Source of the DNA: Macrosoma leucophasiata
Lineage: Eukaryota > Arthropoda > Insecta > Lepidoptera > Hedylidae
Direction of reading: 5' to 3'
DNA length: 64,000 nt
Assembly: GCA_036365455.1 (NCBI GenBank)
Contig: JAWQUS010000032.1
Location: 17,244,001-17,308,000, forward strand
Shown one piece after another: positions 1 to 12,100 of this stretch. Made by a program: the position numbers and the translations under genes. Numbering within the stretch: the stretch's first letter is position 1; each line of letters begins with the position of its first letter. Under the pieces are notes generated by a model that was not told the origin of the DNA, did no database searches, and saw only the letters and a program-made list of their open reading frames with translations.

Positions 1-259
1 TGGTGGTAGAGCTCCAGTGACGGAGCTCGAGGGCGTAGGCACCACCGCATTACCTAATATACTTGCCGCTAAATGGTAGTGTTCAACACTATCGTGTTCC
101 GGTCAGGTGGTAATGTACGGCCCTGTAATTTCCTCAGGAGTGGTAACGCATCTGCATTTTGACCTTGGTCTTTGTGTGGGTGTCTATAGGCTGCAGTCAT
201 CACTTAAGATCAATGTGAACTGCATGCTTGTTTACCACTTCCATTACATAAAAAAAAAA
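1..259 (+). repeat. Poly-A SINE family A, cut by window start
   Basis: Begins at the GGTGGTAGAGCTCC head and ends CATTACATA plus a poly-A run. The CCGGCACAGAGGCATAACACC block is missing, an internal deletion. Confidence 0.8.
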
Positions 260-1579
260 ATAATAATTTAAATCTTCATAAAAATCTGCGTTTTCCAATT
301 ATTACCAGACGGTAACACGTTTGCACTAAACGTCATTTAGCGGCAAGTGGGTTAGAGCGTAAGCACTACCGCAATATCACCAATAAGATTTAACATTACG
401 TTTTTTTTTTATTTATATTTCATTTAATTTTATGTGATTTTTTTACGTGTCTATTTTTCATTTCATTACCTGTTGGACTATGTAGGAGGTTATAATTTAT
501 TTTCTTTGGAAAGTTTTACGACTCACTTCTTATTAGTCGCCTCGGCTGAAGTCAAAATCAGATAAATATAACACAAGTATCTTGTGTTTTTTTAGATACT
601 TGCATATTACATTGAGTAATATAATATAGCCCCGACAAAGAAAAACATTTATTACTAAGAAAAAATAAAAATACATTAAATATAAATAATTCTCTAGATG
701 GTCCGTGTTATCACAATAAATGACTATTATAATAATAAATAATCTGATCTCATACTCTGATACATATCAATTCTTACATATTAATACTATATTAATGTAT
801 TAACTAAATAATATGAAAGCAACGTTCGCGTTCGTGTTAAACTACAATTATTCTAAAATTATTACAAATCAATATCAATGCATACACTTTCTGAGAACAT
901 TAGCTTTTTTACATTCCATATAGGTACCTAGTGATATATGTTTTATACAGTAGTCATAATTTAACGGTGATACTGCAAAACTACGTAGCTTCTAACAATT
1001 GCTATACAATTAATTTTATTTTACCTTAAAGTTCTTTTAAGGCCTTAATTAAGGAGTAATTTACGCGGTATTGCAGCATCACCGATCATTTACATGCATT
1101 CAAAATCCAACCTGGAGATCGTTTTATTGTGTTTATACCATAGCGATATATTTTTTTCTGATTAGAAATTGACTATATTTTATTACTTTAATTTAATTCA
1201 TGAATTTAATTAAAAATGTTATGATACATTTGTGTCAATAAGAACTTTCTGATATAGGATTATATGATTTTACTAGTTCTACGAGGTTATAACTCTTAGT
1301 TATGTTCTTTGAAATAAATAGCTACAGAGCGAAAATATACGAGCATTGGTTTGAAACCCATCTCATTCTAATATCAAATTCAAATTTTAATTTTACGCAC
1401 ATTTTACAAGATCTTACACATACAAAGGCAATCGTTTTTAATAAGCTAATATATTTTTATAATTCTCATAGGTTGTTATCTACTTAACATAAATTCATAC
1501 TAATAATTCGAAACCTCTAGGTATACTAGACTAATAGCTGCCATTAATAACGATTTTGAAGATCAATCAGTCCCTAATT
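260..1579. other. AT-rich intergenic DNA, no feature seen
   Basis: Only a 61-codon AT-rich frame at 1302, with no homology signal. I see no gene or clear repeat. Confidence 0.6.
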
Positions 1580-1837
1580 CAGGAGTTCTCAAACTTATTT
1601 CCACTGCGACGCCCCTGGTAATTCGGGATTTCTTACAACCCCTAATTCCCGACTACATTCAAAAATACTTATTTTACCAAATTTAGTAGCAGCCTTTTAA
1701 GAGGTTACCAAAATATTGTATTTCTCCTCTCATATTTTACCCAAACCTTTATTTCTACCCTCTCAAGTTACCAAAATATAAGCGTTAATAAAATTAATTG
1801 CCTTAGGGCGTCGCGACGCAAAGTTTGGAAAACCCTG
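1580..1837. mobile_element. Decayed hAT-like MITE
   Basis: Ends CAGGAGTTCTCAAACTT and AAGTTTGGAAAACCCTG form imperfect 17-bp inverted repeats of the hAT CAG...CTG type. Flanking 8-mers agree at only 5 of 8 positions. Confidence 0.4.
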
Positions 1838-2963
1838 CGACAATTCATTTTGAGTAAAGATAATTAATATTTCAACGATTTCCACAATTTTGGTTCTTTT
1901 CAAAATGTTACCGCCCCATAGAAATCCAATTAACCAAATAAAAACAATGAGGTGAATTGGTTTTGATGCCCTCCATTTCTATTTTAGCAGAGATCTATTA
2001 CATATAGAAATATGAACATTTTTATTTGTGACAAAGAATCATGGCAAGTTCCATTCCACATTGATTTGTAAATAAATATCGAAAAAGTATCATTGTGAAA
2101 CAGCTGTGGAATTTTAAAACATTTCCTGATATTTAAAATATTTTAAATCACCGAAATAAAAATGTTTTGGCCGCCATCAGTAGCAGTCTAACATAATAAA
2201 ATAAGATATAAAAAAATCAATAGCCTATTACCTACTATAATTTTACCGAGTATAATGAACGTTGTATTTTAATTAACTTAAATTTAAGTATTTATCTCAG
2301 TCATAACCAGATATTTTTTTTGTATATTGCATGAATCCGATGAATAAATTGAAAAAAAAATTACATACTACACATACTTTTCTATATTAGTCTTTTATTT
2401 TTATTTAGGTGAGTTTAAAAATATTTTAAGACATCGGACACGTTTTTTAGGTTCTCAAGATAGTATTTCACACTAGTTGAAACTCGAACCTTTTTTTCCT
2501 ATTTTATGTAAAATCTCGCCATGATCCTAATTAGGCCATCTCTAGAATCAGCTAAGTGCATGAAAATGGCAATAAACGCATTGGGCATTGACACCGAGCA
2601 ATACAAAGTTAGTGTGTAGTGCACAGAGTACTATGTGTGGAGCGTGCCACTGACAGCCCCCATTGGAAAAAGGCACATTAAAGGTATTTTTCGATCTGGA
2701 GATTGAAACTTAGACCTTATGTAGGCCTAGCTAGTATCCACTCAGGGGAATTGAAAATTGAAGAAGGAAGGCGAATTATACTTATACCATAAACGAATGA
2801 ACGAATCATTAAATTGTGAACTAATAAATATGAACTATGCAAAGCCATCATAGCCTAGTGGCGTTCTAAATTCATTACGATCACTAAAAAGTAAGGCTAA
2901 GCACCGTTATTCTTAACTTTTCTACGTTCAGAGTATTTATCCAGAACTCTTGATAGTCTAAAA

Positions 2964-3093
2964 CAGTGATTCCCAAAGTGGTCCAGGTAGACCTGGGATT
3001 GGAAATATGGGCATGTGATATAAATGTAGCAGAGTCCACCGAAACCAGAAAAAAAAATAGGGGTCTACAAGAAAAAAAGTTTAAGAACCTCTG
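2964..3093. mobile_element. hAT MITE with perfect 8-bp target duplication
   Basis: 130 bp, ends CAGTGATTCCCAAAG and GAACCTCTG, flanked on both sides by GTCTAAAA (2956-2963 and 3094-3101). A longer relative is at 18621-18956. Confidence 0.8.
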
Positions 3094-3330
3094 GTCTAAA
3101 ATATACAGAGTTTTTATTTTATTTTGTGAATTTAGCCTTCACAGGAACATGAGCGAAGGAACACTTATTGTTATGCCCATTTCTTTATTTTCTGTTCCAT
3201 TTATTGGCAGACAGCTTTTTATCCTACGTGTGCATTTTTTAACAAGTTTAAAGGAAAACGACAAATAATAGGTTAATATATAATAAATGGATGTAACACC
3301 ATGAAAATGACGAAGGTAGGTAGGTAGGTT

Positions 3331-3566
3331 GTAGGTCAGCCTTGGTCTTCCAGCCCAGGAAGACCAAGGCTGACCTACCATGACCAAATAGGTCGAGTTC
3401 TGTCTGATGGTGGGGTCAAAAGTCTTAGGAATCGGCGTGCATGTATGAAGAGAATGATGAAGGTAGACGAGGCACGAGAGGTTTGTCAGAACCGGGATGT
3501 CTGGCGCTCTACACTCTCTGCCTACCCCGTTAGGGACCTGGCGTGAAGATACATACATACATACCA
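3331..3566 (+). mobile_element. LINE family C, C-terminal RT fragment
   Basis: The plus frame 3380-3547 reads [19 protein letters not shown] and later [14 protein letters not shown] then stop, the far C-terminus of an RWFGH-type reverse transcriptase. It is followed by a (CATA)n tail. The 5' end is a hairpin: GGTCAGCCTTGGTCTTCC and its complement around 3333-3377. Confidence 0.7.
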
Positions 3567-3983
3567 TGAAAATGGAGCTTTAATTAAGTGGACAATATCT
3601 TCAATTGCCTCATGGTTTGATACATGAAAAAAAAATCTCATACACTTTCTGGCCAGTGTTAAACCATAAACAACACACTTTTTTTCAATTTCACGCAAGA
3701 ACCATGCTTTGCAAGTCCATCATAAGTTTTTAATAGCATCCCGCACGAAGGCCAGCCGGTCGTGGAGTGCTAGTAGGATTATATTCTACAACTGGTAGCC
3801 GGGTCGTATTTGATGGTTGTTCTCGGCGTCGGGCTGGTGGATTAGGGGTGGGGAGAGCGGGTCCTCGCTTGAGGTCACCGTCGTTGATGGTGGTAAGTCT
3901 GAAACGAGTTATCAATATCATTTCATATACCTATTTACGTGAAAATTTATGAAGAAATAAATCTTAAGGGGTATATTGATTGC

Positions 3984-4272
3984 CATAGAGCAACACCGGA
4001 GGGGAGTAGCCATATGCAGGCTTTCCCCTCTGTCAAAGTACAAGCCCAAATGAGCCTATACCTGTCGCCTAGATGTGTAAATGGGTGCGTGAAATTGTTT
4101 CTGTATTTTGTCAAGGTGTGAGTTTCCTAATACTAATAGACGATTTTGTAGTGTGCGTGTGTGTCGCACGCATTTCCTTACGCAAAAAATTACAGACTGT
4201 TTTGCATCGGTAATAAACGCTATGGCTACTCCCCTCCAGTCCGCCGCGGCCGGTGGCCCGTGTTGCTCTATG
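3984..4272. mobile_element. hAT-type MITE family E, complete
   Basis: 289 bp, terminal repeats CATAGAGCAACAC and GTGTTGCTCTATG, flanked by TTGATTGC on both sides (3976-3983 and 4273-4280). Same family as 12684-12977, in the opposite orientation. Confidence 0.8.
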
Positions 4273-4365
4273 TTGATTGCATAGTGTTTTATATAGTAGT
4301 GCTAATTAGGCAATGGATAAAGTTATAGTTTAGTTAAAGTTATAAGTTATAGTTTAGGTTATAGT

Positions 4366-4445
4366 TCGTGGGTATTTGCATGTATGCTTGAATGCATGCA
4401 TTTACCTCTGCCTACCCCTTCGGGGATTACAGGCGTGAAGTTACG
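4366..4445 (+). repeat. tRNA-SINE 3' fragment
   Basis: Same tail as the SINE at 4841-5151 (CCTACCCCTTCGGGG, then TTACAGGCGTGAAG). Confidence 0.7.
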
Positions 4446-4449
4446 TTAT

Positions 4450-5630
4450 AGTTTAGGAAAATATCGAAGTCAACGTTTTGCTCAAAGTTTAAGTTTCAGC
4501 CCTGCTTTGACGTCACCGATCTCTATAGACCGACCGTTTAACTCGCGTATCGCCTGCGCGGTACAAGGGGAGCGGGGGCGGGTATCGCTACACACGGACT
4601 CAATAATCCAAATACTTATCTCGAGATATATTGTTGGCAAAGTTTAGAATATAATAATATAAAAACTTACATGTATTTTTTAGTAAAAAATAAACTTATA
4701 ATTTTAATAATTTTAATAATAGCTTCTATGGTACGAAATAATAAAATAACAATAACGCCTTTCACAATAAATTTAACCACAGATAAAAGTTATGTAGGAT
4801 TAGGACTATTCATCACTAATATAGGTACATATCGCTTGAACTGCCTCGGTAGCCTAGTGGTAGCAGGCCACTACTACTACGCTGAGGTCCTGGGTTCGAT
4901 TCCCGGGTAGGGGGTTATCAGAGATAATGGTGAAAAAGCCTTTATCTCTGGTTCTATTGGGATTTTTCCATTTTCTGGAAATTTCCCAGTACCTCAAAGT
5001 TTGGTAATGTGCCCGGAGATGTCAACAGGCTCGCCACCTGTTACATGGGCCAAAACGTAACCGGCGAATCGTGGGTGTTTGCATGTATGCTTGAATGCAT
5101 GCATTTACCTCTGCCTACCCCTTCGGGGATTACAGGCGTGAAGGTACGTTTTATCGCTTGAATCGTTTTCACTGTCTGAGCAGCTTGAAGAGTCAGAATC
5201 TTGCAAATTAATAATAAAGCTGTCCATCTCTTCATCTTCTCTCAAGTTATTGAGAGATTGACTTGGAGATACTCCGTAGAGCTATGATCTTGTTTGCTGG
5301 CTAAAAAAAAGGAATATACGTTGTACGCTATTTGTTAATTTATTTTTCAAAACAGGAAAAGCGATTTATCTTGAGATTAATTTTGGTAGGTTTTTACCAT
5401 GTGCGTCAATGTCAAAGCGTCCGTTGCAAAAATACAAACCGCACGCTGCGAGCACCGACAGCGTACTGCCGCGCTTTGACGTGGCTCTCTGCTCCGCGCA
5501 CCCCCTTCACCCACCCGGTGACATCTCCCCCCGCTCTCTTTGTACCCCGCAGGCGATACGCGAGTTAAACGGTCGGCCTATACTTCTCGCTACGGTGACG
5601 CGACACCGCCGGTATGACTTAAAAGTTCGT
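4450..5630. mobile_element. Element with long inverted termini, split by a SINE
   Basis: About 90 bp near 4480-4566 and 5540-5630 are inverted copies (CCGACCGTTTAACTCGCG at 4530, its complement at 5553). No transposase frame seen. Superfamily not determined. Confidence 0.45.
4841..5151 (+). mobile_element. tRNA-derived SINE with 11-bp target duplication
   Basis: Head resembles a tRNA: box A TAGCCTAGTGGTAGCAGG, box B GGTTCGATTCCC. A 230-bp unrelated body ends in GCGTGAAGGTACG. TATCGCTTGAA flanks it on both sides, so insertion was by target-primed retrotransposition. Confidence 0.8.
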
Positions 5631-5879
5631 CTTTGTTAAGGGTTGTACAATTTTTTAGTTTGCCATTTGATTTTGGATACATTTTCTTCATTATTTTACG
5701 CGTGGTATATAATTTTTATCGTGTTTTTTCAGTAGATAGGTACTTGTCGGCGTTGGCACTTTGCACAAAGAATGTCTCATTTTCATTTGTCGTATTAGTT
5801 TGTAAAACATAAAACTGAACATTGATATACTTACATAAGTATTGCAATTCTTAATTAGTTTTGGAAGATTATAATATTG

Positions 5880-5890
5880 TTTATTTATTT
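5880..5890 (-). terminator. Possible poly-A signal of TPCN1
   Basis: Reads AATAAATAA on the minus strand about 30 bases past the stop. Such a short 3' UTR is unusual, so a more distal site is possible. Confidence 0.3.
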
Positions 5891-5916
5891 TGTGTTTAAA
5901 TTGACATATCATTGTA

Positions 5917-6111
5917 TCAAATTTTATTCATTTGAATTTCTTTTTGTAACCAACAGGTACTTAACAGTTCGCAACTAACAAGGAGGCTCTGGAACTCGTT
6001 ACCTTCGTTATCATCTTCCTCGGCAAGCCACTTCTGTATCTCGTTCTGATACATGCGCCGCTGCAACACTTCTTTCGTACGAGGTCTTGACCCGATGAAT
6101 GTCACCTCCGT
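5917..6111 (-). CDS. TPCN1: TPCN1 exon 16 (residues 737-800, stop)
   Basis: Acceptor [35 protein letters not shown] and [12 protein letters not shown] match the conserved TPC1 C-terminal FLGRRSRTK...MYQEEIQEW motif. Stop TGA at 5919-5917. Confidence 0.93.
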   Translation of the reverse strand, partial: TEVTFIGSRPRTKEVLQRRMYQNEIQKWLAEEDDNEGNEFQSLLVSCELLSTCWLQKEIQMNKI

Positions 6112-9100
6112 CTACAAATTATATTTGTTACCAGCTGTACCCGCGACTTCGTTCGCGTGATAATTTATGATTGTTCAGTATCTACCCGGAGGAAGTCGTG
6201 GGCGCAGCTAGTATATAAAAGTAGCCTTAGTCACTCCTTATTACATAAGCATCTGCCAGTGAAAGTCCCGTCAAAATCGGTATAGCCGTTCCCGAGATTA
6301 GCGGGGGAACAAACAGACAGACAGACAAAAATTGTAAAAAAATGTTGTTTTGGCATATATACCGTGTATCAACATATGCATTTAGTAAACTGCGGTTATT
6401 TTAATATTACAAACAGACACTCCAATTTTATTTATTTGTATAAATGTACATGTATATAGATTAATATCACCGTCTAAAGAAAACGAACATGTTAATTTTA
6501 TATGCACCGGTGTACGTGTGTCGGTCGACGATGAGTACTAACCCCAGGCGGCAGGAAGGGGCGCAGGTCGTCGGCGAAGTCCCCGCCCGCGCCCAGGCGC
6601 TGCGCCTCCTCCCAGCCCGTGTGCACCTCCTCGTGCAGCAGCTTCTCCTCTGCCATACAAGAGGTACGGGAGTGAAAAACGTTTAGCATCGTTGTGGTTT
6701 AGAAAGCCGATGAAACGAAAAGGCGACAGTAAAGAGAGATAGACACATAAATTCATAAGATTTAACGTGAGAGAAAATGAGATAGGGAGCATTATACAGT
6801 GTCTCTTATGAAAGGTTTTGAAGGTTTCACTTCTACCACGTGTGAACTGCACACATGTTTATTTTTCTTAATGGACTCATGTAGGTGGCTCGTCTCGAGG
6901 CAGCTCTAATCTACTTCATTGGGCAATAGGCGAGCGCAAAAGGCTCTCAGACTGTATAAATTAAAAAATTAAGACAACTGCCTAAGGGAGACCGCTGCGA
7001 GTCCGAACCTCGGACAGAGAATATGTAATAATACTACTTGTAGCGGAAAGATGCGTGGGCCAACACCTTACAATTCGATAAGAATCGCTCCGCTTATGAA
7101 TATTGGACCACGCATCAGAATCGTACGATCCTTTGTTCGAGCTCCGGCGCAGGAACTGATGGCAGCGCGGCGGCCGCTCCACGGCCCAGTCTACTTTCAA
7201 CTTATATCGAGCTCGCACGCGTCGCGCTATCTAGCATTGCTTTAACGTTCGTCACTCGTAGTTGTACTTTAAGTTCCGTAGAATGTTATTATGCTTATTG
7301 CTTCTAACCTCCATTAAACCATCATATTAATTTCATAATCATATCGTCCATTCTTTCACCTTTCATTCTCATTTCTTTCATGAATTAATTATCTTGCCTT
7401 CATAACATTCTTTAATATCTTTGCACGGGTTCAATCCCTGCGCGTTGGTGGTAGGCAGTAACCGACCTACCGCTACATACTTATAGAATGGACACTTCGA
7501 CGTCCCGATCGATTTCCCCGCCTCACCCATCACCCCCTGTCGTGAGGCAGTTGAATAAACTTCAACAGTGAGATTGCGAGCGGTCGAGCGAGCTGTCTTA
7601 TCTAGTTAATTTCATCACGGGTGTGCCTCGTCTTAAGGGTGTCGTTGAGGGATTAAAGATATATGCGATAAGAAGCGGTGTAACTCTCGCTCAAGTCATC
7701 AATTGGCTTGCACCAACATTCTTAGTAGTAGAATAATTTTGTAGCATCCACAATATAAGACGCCATCTAGTGAAACACTGCGGAAACAGAAAGTAATCGT
7801 CTTGTACGGAAGATGGCGTATGACCGCGCTGAATCGCACTTACGAAGTTTTCACTTGAGTTGCGCTATAAGTATACATATAGGACAACTTCCTAACGTTA
7901 ATCGTTAGGCCCGCCAGGCGCCTTCACTTTGCCTGATCGGAGAATTCTCTGTTTTCATTGGAGGAACAATGACACCCCGTGACACCCGTTCCTCCACATA
8001 CTTTTAGTAAACCTAGTCGTTTTTGTATCATTCATTCATCCAATTTCATGAAATTTCGCATTCAAATTGTCTACAAAGATAAAATAGGTGAGTAAACAAA
8101 ACAACGTTACCATCCCTCTTAGTGGTACTCCTCTTGTATTGTATCCTGAACCGGAACGCCTCCAGCACGCTCGCCACCACGATGGTCAGCACCACCATCG
8201 TGAACAGGTAGAATACCTGAAACAGACGTTTTTTTATGTTATGAAGGTGGCAAACAAGCATGCAGTTCACATTTATGTTAAGAGACGACTGCAGCCTATA
8301 GACACCCACATAAAGACCAGAGGTCAAAATGCAGATGCGATGGCACCCCTGAGACCATAGTTGTTTTGTCTCTGTGATAGTTATAACGGGGTCATACATT
8401 ACCATGTAACCGGAACACGATATATAAATAGAAATACAAAATGTTATTTTTTTCGAATAGATCTTTACAGATACTTTCAAAACGTCAAGAAATCATAAAA
8501 TACCTAGAGTGAATAACTATTACTTAAAGTAAAAGCAAAAACAGATGAATAGTAAAATAAAATTAGAATTTAAACTACTTAGTTAAAACATAATAATCAC
8601 ACCTTCAATGATGATAAATGAAGAAAAAGAAGAACTTGTTCGTCTATTCGTCAAGATAGTGCTGAACACCACCATTTTGTTTTATTTCAAAGAAAAATTT
8701 GACTTCAGGCGAGACTCGAACTCGCGGCCTACTGGGAGGGAATCTAGTCCAGCCGCTCTTCCAATTGAGCTACTGAAGTCCTGCCCGATTTGTCAAATCT
8801 TTCCTTCACATTTATGGTAGCAGCAGCGCCATCTATTGCCAACTATGCTAGTGAGGCAACCGATATAATAGACTTTGCAGTTTATTGAATATCGTAAAGA
8901 AGTCGCTTTTACCCTTAATAATTGTTTTATATTATTTCGCATTAACACATGCTTGTGAAATATATTTTATTTTAAAGAAAAAACACAGGGCAGGACTTCA
9001 GTAGCTCAATTGGAAGAGCGGCTGGACTAGATTCCCAGTAGGTCGCGAGTTCGAGTCTCGCCTGAAGTCAAATTTTTCTTTCCATTTTTCTTTAAAAATA

Positions 9101-12100
9101 AAATATATTTCACAAGCATGTGTTAATGCGAAATAATATAAAAACAATTACTTAGTTAAAACATAATAATCACACCTTCAATGATGATAAATGAAGAAAA
9201 AGAAAAACTTGTTCGTCTATTCGTCAAGATAGTGCTGAACACCACCATTTTGGTAAATGCATAGAATTATAACGCTCTGTGGGTAAATGAAATGCGGTGC
9301 CTACGCCCTCGAGTACCTAGACTGGCACTTTACCACCAGTGAAATATGTACATGTCATGTACTATGTTTATGAAGAAATGAACTCTTTGGAAGTGATATA
9401 CATCCACCATCTGCTAACTGATTGTCCTCGCTACAGTAACGCTCGCTTCACTCACATAAACACATGCAATATGCTCAATATAGACCCATTCAAATTAGAA
9501 AGCATCCTACAAAAAAAAAGTACAAGAAACACATTCAATCAGTTCACTAAACACATTGTCAACACCATAAAGCAGTTCAACAATACATGAGATATCATCA
9601 CATAATAACTAAACTCAAAATACATATCTAACCCACTCTATACACACCTTTCATCTTGATATTGACTTAAGTCGCCCGTAAACCGTAGCGAGGACTTCTG
9701 TCAAGTCATGCACAACATTACTTACTCCTCTTGTTTAATTATACAAAGGAGAAAAAAAAACAAAAAAAACTCTTTGGAAGTGATTACTGTTTTGGCCTAG
9801 GTTGCAATACGATATTTATTCAAGTTATTGTAACATTTCACATCCCTCTCTAACATAAAGAAATCTGTTAAAGTTAGAAAAGGATGTGAAATGTTACAAT
9901 TACTTTAACAAATAGCGTGGTGCAACCGAGGCTTCAGTGTTAACAGTTTGTTTGGGTGAACCTTCGGTGAGTTTATAGAATATACTCGTAGATTTGGCGT
10001 TCTCTCAGTTTGCCAATATAGATGGTTTTGCGTGTTCAGATAGGAGGGTGGAAATGATAGGTCCTTATTGATGATCACCATATAATATGAATTTACACAG
10101 TTACGTTATTCGGAGAGTTTTTGTGAGGCTGTTATATAATTGTACGTAAGGCGTGTTGCGCACTGCCCTTTGGTGGAGCGACGGGCTGACCCGCCGCTCG
10201 CGCCACCGCCCGACGCTACTTGGGCTCGACGAGTCAACAATTTGGGCCACAACAACGCGGTAGGTCTTTTAATTTGAGTTCACCCAAATAAATCGAGTTT
10301 GTTTTGGAATAGGGCTTTTTTTTTTGAAGTTCTTTCCTAATACAATTTTTATTTTATACATAAGAGGACTTGTATAGGCATTGTTAATGTAATTGGTTGA
10401 TTGGGTAAGACAAACTATCCTCTTCTGCTCGCGGTAACGGACATACATTTTAACACCTATTCAGACTAACTGCATACTAGCACTCAGTCTAAAACCAGTT
10501 ATTAAACAAAACCTGTAAAAAAGTTTATGGGTTAACTTGAATTAACTCAAACAAAAGAGCTAACCATATAAGCGGCTATTAAATATGCCATCTCCATTAA
10601 ATATTTTACAGGCGGTAGAGCTCCAGTGACAGAGCTCGCGGGCGCAGGCACCACCGCATTACCTAATATACGTGCCGCTAAATGGTAGTGTTCAGCACTA
10701 TCGTGTTCCGGTCAGGTGGTCATGTACGGCCCTGTTATTTCCGGTACAGAGGCATAACACCTTAGGCCTCAAGAGTGGTACCGTATCTGCATTTTGACCA
10801 TGGTCTTTGTGTGGGTGAGAGATATTTTTAAAAGAGCCGACTGAGTTTTTTCCGGCAAGTTTTTCTCAGATCATATTGGCCTTTGGAACTTTGCCGGTGA
10901 ATGACAAAGAATGACTCTTTTTCTTTTCTTTTTACTCTTTGTTATAAGTTTGTAAGGGGGAAAAGAGACATTCTACTGATATACTTTTTACATTAGTTTA
11001 TGACATTTAGTTTTATCTTAGTGATATTCTTGACTTTACATATATTTTTAATCTTGTTTGACATTTATATCAATTGTTATTCGCTTTATTTTGTTTGTTT
11101 TTGACGTGTCATAAGAGGTGCCTGTCACCCTAAATGAATAAATGAGTTTCTGATTCTGATTCTGATTCTGGTGGCTATAGGCTGCAGCCATCACTTAACA
11201 TCAATGTGAACTGCATGCTTGTTTACCACATCCATTACATAAAAAAAAACACACTCACCATAAAATAAATCCTACTAAACTGTCCGGCAACAGTGGCGAA
11301 CGCGTTCATCAGTATGAACCAGTTGTTGACGACGGTCAGCTCGAACAGCGTCACGCCGCTCGTCAGAATGTTCTCGAAGTTGTTCAGGTAGTAGTAACCT
11401 AGCGCCGTAGAACTGTTCTCCGAGTACTTGTAAAAGTCCTCTACTGTTGTGTTCCTGTTAAATCAGTTTATTACATCAATGATCATATTTAACTGCCTCA
11501 GTAGCCCAGTGGTAGCAGGCCACTACTACTACGCTGGGGTTCCTGGATTCGATTCCCAGGTCGGGACTATCAGATATTCGGCTTATTTCGTGTCTGTAGA
11601 GCGTTATCTTTTTCGCACCTTACCTATATGACGTTTGTCGACCATTTTCAAGTTTTGACCAATACCGGACTACCAGTGCTTACGTAGACAGTGTGCGGCA
11701 GAGATAACGCACTACGAAGTCGAAACTAGCCGATTGTCTCTTTCGTAGGCTCGTGCAATATTTCTGGATGAGCACTGTAACTCCTTTATAAGCAATAACG
11801 ATAATCTACGTAACTTCACGCCTGTAATCCCCGAAGGGGTAGGCAGAGGTAAATGCATGCATTTAATCATACATGCAAACACCCACGACTCGCCGGTTAA
11901 GTTTTGGCCCATGTAACAGGTGGCGAACCTGTTGCCATCTCCGGGCACATTACCAAACTCCGGGGTACTGGGAAATTTTCAGAAAATGGAAAAATCCCAA
12001 TAGAAGCAGAGATAAGAGAATCGAACCCAGGACCTCCAGCGTAATAGTAGTGGCCTGCTACCACTACGCTACTGAGGCAGTTGTCTGTCATTATCGCATG

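Larger units (their letters stand above)
8578..9255. repeat. Two 105-bp direct repeats flanking tRNA-like units
   Basis: CTTAGTTAAAACATAATAAT onward is repeated nearly identically at 8578-8685 and 9151-9255. Between them are two tRNA-like units in opposite orientation. Confidence 0.8.

Noticed and set aside
4847..4905. tRNA gene
   Set aside because: Box A and B are present but it is the head of a dispersed SINE with an 11-bp target duplication.
5332..5639. Two overlapping frames of 76-78 codons
   Set aside because: They lie in the GC-rich terminal repeat of a MITE-like element.
8994..9070. Functional tRNA gene (possible Ser AGA anticodon)
   Set aside because: The anticodon stem has a mismatch, this copy has U at position 37, no long variable arm for Ser, and the unit is a repeated element; kept as tRNA-like.
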